Source of the DNA: Anoplopoma fimbria
Taxonomy: Eukaryota > Chordata > Actinopteri > Perciformes > Anoplopomatidae
NCBI RefSeq assembly: GCF_027596085.1
Contig: NC_072457.1
Span: 1,595,471-1,659,470 of the forward strand
Direction: 5' to 3'
DNA: 64,000 nucleotides
Shown: positions 60,179 to 64,000 of the stretch, piece after piece
Layout: every line of letters starts with the position of its first letter
Numbering within the stretch: the first letter of the stretch is position 1
Position numbers and translations under genes: made by a program
The notes under the pieces: generated by a model
Databases searched by the model: none
What the model saw: the letters and a program-made list of their open reading frames with translations, nothing else
What the model was told of the DNA's origin: nothing

Positions 60179-60552
60179 TCTTCATCTTATTAACTTAATT
60201 ACAGGCTGTTTTTTTGCAGCCGCCGCGGCAACAAGAGACGGGGAATAAATGCTCCAAAATGACCCAGGTCACACGGCAAAAAACAGTTTTTTGGCAGCAA
60301 ATTCTCATTCTAACATGCAAAGTAAAGCCCCAAAGGACTCCATGGTCTGTTGAAGATATGTGATCAGTATCAATATAATCAATTAGGCAGTGAATGTAGT
60401 GGCTGACATGTCCATACAGCCACGAGGTAAATGAATTGATCTGAGCTCTGCTTCCAGTCGTTGCAGATGAACTCCTCGCTCTCTTCAGATCTCACCTCTG
60501 ACACCGAACAATCAAAACTTCTAGCATCCAGCGTAGCGGTTGCAGATTGCAA

Positions 60553-60811
60553 GGGTTAGTAAAGTGAAAATGCCATAGCGGGGTTACTTATTTTTATATA
60601 TATTTCTTATTCAGTCTCTCTTTTAAACTTTCAAAACAGAGTTAGTGATGTTTGGACAGTTGGAAAGACTAACCAAGTCTGTTTTGACGAGTTTATAAGT
60701 TTGTTTCACGACAATCAGTGATTTAAATTTACTGTCTCTGTCAATGGAGTCTGGTGGCTTTGAGGAGAGCGTATAACGGCTGTTTCTTTTCACATCTAAC
60801 TCTGTGAATTT
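60553..60811 (+). repeat. Direct duplication F, copy 2
   Basis: Near-identical to 59918-60178. A third, decayed partial copy (GAGTTTGGTGGCTTTGATGA) is at about 60899-60925. Confidence 0.9.
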
Positions 60812-60929
60812 AGGTTTTATTTGGACCAAAACCAGAGTTGGTGATTGTTGCATTGATTGTTTTGATTATTAGCGATGCAAAATGACTGTTGTCTGACTGG
60901 AGTTTGGTGGCTTTGATGAGAGCATATTA

Positions 60930-63900
60930 ACTGTATGTTTTGTACGTTAATAAAGTCTCATAATTGTCCATATCCCTGCTGATTTTATTCATTAGACATT
61001 CACCTCACGTCACACAGCATCATGCAGGAAAAGGAGGCCAAAAAAGTCCACCTGGGCGTCATGTTTTCATAACTGCAGATCTGGAGCTGGAGGCCGATGA
61101 ACCCCTGTGACTACTGCAGAGTTGTTTGTCCAGAGAATGATTGGATTGTCACCGTCCAACAACAAAAGACTGAGTGGCAAAGAAGCTTGAGAGCCACTTA
61201 ACAACAACAGACGACACTTGTAGAGCCTTGGATTGACGCTTAGTTGCGTCAACGTGACGTTTCTGAAGTGGCCTTCATGATAAAAGCCTTCTCTAGTTGA
61301 GACCTCAGTGACAGAGCGAAGCAGCCACATGGTCACGGAGGTGAAAGGGTGACATGGTGGAGGACAAACTGCAGCCAGTCCTCACTTTGATGAAGACTTC
61401 TCCTCAGGGGGGCTTCTTCTTCATGACCGATCAGCACTTTTCGTGACTTGAATGCTGTACAAGGGCGTGTGGAGCAAAGATCACGATTTGACAGTTATTC
61501 CAGATCATGAAATCGTCTCCATAAATTACCAAATTTGCATTTTATCATGGTGTCATGAAAGCAATGTGAGCTTGAGGGATGTTTGCTATCATTGTGGTAT
61601 CCTTTTCTTTATACATTATAAAATGTAACCTTGATTAATGCACAAGAGCATGATGTGACAATCCATAAAAGCCTTGTAAAGACACCATCTAAAAGATTTA
61701 CTTATGCCGTTCGATTGCTTTTATGCTTTTTTTCTACGTTTCCTCTCCTTGTAAGTTTGCTCTGGACAAGCATGTGTGCAGAATGCTTGGAGTGGAAATC
61801 AATCAGGGTGTGTTGCACCGTGTCAGGCTGTATTTCAGCGGTCTACCTTCTTCTATCCCCCGTAGTCCCTCTCTGGTATGTATGAGGACCAGAGAGAGAG
61901 AGAACAGTGGGCATTGAGCGGACGAACGTGACCGCGGTGCACAATGACCGCTCTGCCTCCGTGGCGGGATTGCTCACAGGCAACTTGGTCGGCCACTTGA
62001 CCTTCGTTGTTGTGTTTGCAGTGGTGCAGTGGTGGAGGGGTTTGATAAACCACGCTGTCACCTCCGCTACACCTCTCTGTGTGTTTCTGTTAGCGGCTGT
62101 GTGGGAGATAAAGAAGCTTACTACACTCTCGGTTCATCACATGCAGTTGGGTTTTCTTTTCAAGCATGAATTGAAGTTACAGATGGAACCCCCCCCCCTC
62201 CTCTTTTTGGATGAATGTAAAAATGTAAAGCCAAAAGTAAAGCTTTGTGCAAGCGTGGTGCCTCTTTAGTCAGCACTTGAGCTCGGAGCATGAACGGAGG
62301 CGTTTATACTCTTTATGCTGTGCGCTGTATTATTCTCTTAATCGCCAGAGGGCGTACAAACAAACAAAATGTACTGTGAAGAATCAAAAAGACAACGAGT
62401 GTAATTCATAGATATGCCTATAGACTGTAGGTGTATACAGCAAAAAGCCATAAACCAACCTCCACAATGACGAGGAGGGATTGTGATTATCTGTAAAATC
62501 ATATCTCATATTCATGGACTACTTTATTACCTTTTTATACAAGCCCTGTAAAGAAACAAGTTAAGTATTAAATTAATTATAAAGAAACAAAGGTTGAATA
62601 TCCTGTAAACTTTTGGATTTGGTTGCAAAATACGCAGAAATTTGATCTCAGTCAACTAAGATTTCTTTAGTCCGTTAGTAAAGTGGTGCTTTTGTGTAAT
62701 TATTTTGAGGGAAACTACGTTTTATAGATCTGTCAGTTCAAACTAGCTAATCGATCAGTCAAGAAAATCGTGTGAGTGATAGTCAACTTCATAACTTCTT
62801 TTATCAGAGGCAAAGTATTGCTTTTATTTACCATTTTGTTAAAGAGAGTCTAGAGAAATATAAGGTGTTGTGATATAATCTAATATGCTTGATACCACGA
62901 GTAAAAAGTGTCTTTGTGTGACCACCATCTTTATTCAATATGGATGTTTTTTTGGGTGGTATCAGATAAAAGAATGCATATTTAACGTGTATTGTATTGG
63001 GTACTGATTAGGGTGAAAGTTGTGGTTTACTCTGACTCAAAGAGGTTTGCCAGATGGTCATTTTGGCAACTACAAAGCTAACCCTTATTAGATGGTTCCA
63101 CATCACCACAGTGTTTTTTTACTGAGCTTATTTTGCTGGTCTTCAGGTGTTTTATTCACTTTTGCGTTGACAGATTGAGATAAATTCCTCATATAAATAT
63201 GCAATAACTAGTCCATCTCCCTTCTATCAACCTCTCTATTGACAGATATTATATAAATCACAGCAATAGCCAGATCTCTGGCACCATCCCCCAGATGTGT
63301 CATTTGCTTTACTGGCTGTGGAGCGTAATATGTTTGGACCGCCTGTGTTTGCTCATAACCCACATTGTTGAGCGGCTTAAAAAATGCAAGTTGGCAAAGA
63401 GGGCGAGGCAGAGCGTGTTGAAATGCCAAGAAGTTGGCAGTTTTGGTTTCCAAACACAGAAAATTAGTTTTTTGAAGAGACAGAAAAAACATCTAGTTAT
63501 TTTTCATGTTTTTGTATTATTGATACGATTCAAATCAAAAGCACCTGCTGAATTAACCTTTGGGTTATCGGTATCAACACACCTACCAACTTGTAATATG
63601 GATGGGTGTTTGTTCTAAGATACAACGCATTCTAATTGACTTTTTTTTTAGAGTTAAAGCTTTTCAAATGTTAGATTGGACACAACCACGCCATTTAAGG
63701 GGCATGTGAAGCGGCCTGTAACAGAAGGAGCGTTTCATATAGCCTGCATGCTATTGTTTAATTGATATCATGGGGTCATTGTGTAGTTTTGCTATGGCAG
63801 ATCTACGTCAGCAACATCTGCCGTCACATCATAATAACGTAGTTTGGTGAAAGTGCAGTCGGATTCTCTGAGCTCAGCGGTTTTCTTTTCCTAAATCCTC

Positions 63901-64000
63901 ACGAACTCTCCTTCACATCCTTTCCTTGACCTCATGACCGAGTTAGGAATCGACGTTAGGTGGTAACTTTTTGACGTGAAGTGAGGGTAGCTTAGGCTGT
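60930..64000. other. Intergenic to window end, no gene supported
   Basis: About 3 kb. An open frame at 61907-62269 (120 codons, plus strand) is CpG-bearing and partly hydrophobic, but matches nothing I know. The patch at 63290-63450 is compositionally distinct and could be a conserved noncoding element. Neither can be called. Confidence 0.4.

Noticed and set aside
61907..62269. 120-codon plus-strand frame with hydrophobic stretches
   Set aside because: I recognise no family and see no splice or promoter context. The minus strand is also open here.
63208..63618. Overlapping open frames near the right edge
   Set aside because: Neither strand gives a recognisable protein. It may be a conserved noncoding element, which cannot be judged without alignment.

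Overview
This looks like chromosomal DNA from a ray-finned, probably percomorph, fish. The genes are split by short-to-medium introns with GT/AG borders. Long (CA/TG)n microsatellites are very dense (about fourteen long tracts). Several interspersed repeats that I recall as common in percomorph genomes occur more than once. I see no bacterial, viral or organellar features. Four vertebrate protein-coding genes can be assembled exon by exon, with all exon phases agreeing.

Layout. (1) rac2, minus strand, about 1701-11025, first four coding exons only; the last exons lie left of position 1. (2) cyth4 (cytohesin-4), plus strand, 12960-23764, thirteen coding exons, complete at 397 aa, with a poly(A) signal at 24391. 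(3) fam83f, minus strand, 35489-26126, five coding exons, complete at 648 aa, ending in a CaaX box. (4) grap2 (Gads), minus strand, 42255-37450, six coding exons, complete at 238 aa, SH3-SH2-SH3. rac2 and cyth4 are head to head, cyth4 and fam83f tail to tail, and grap2 and fam83f are in tandem. From about 43 kb to 64 kb I find no gene I can support. That region holds microsatellites, a 2.1-kb AT-rich tandem array (49.9-52.0 kb), duplicated elements and a few weak exon-like signals.

Biology. rac2, cyth4 and grap2 are all immune or blood-cell signalling genes in vertebrates: a Rho GTPase, an Arf GEF that reads PIP3, and a T-cell adaptor. fam83f is a CK1-alpha anchoring protein. The human orthologues all lie on 22q12-q13, but as two pairs (RAC2/CYTH4 and GRAP2/FAM83F) separated by about 2 Mb. 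Here they are contiguous.

Most notable observations. First, fam83f exon 1 carries an in-frame run of 39 tandem 9-bp units encoding Ala-(Asn/Lys)-Cys. It adds 39 regularly spaced cysteines to a protein that is probably farnesylated, and I do not recall it being described. Second, CA or TG microsatellites sit directly against splice sites in rac2 (exon 3), cyth4 (exon 5) and grap2 (exons 1 and 5), positions where hnRNP L or TDP-43 control of splicing is plausible. Third, inverted repeats flank cyth4 exons 7-8 and fam83f exon 1.
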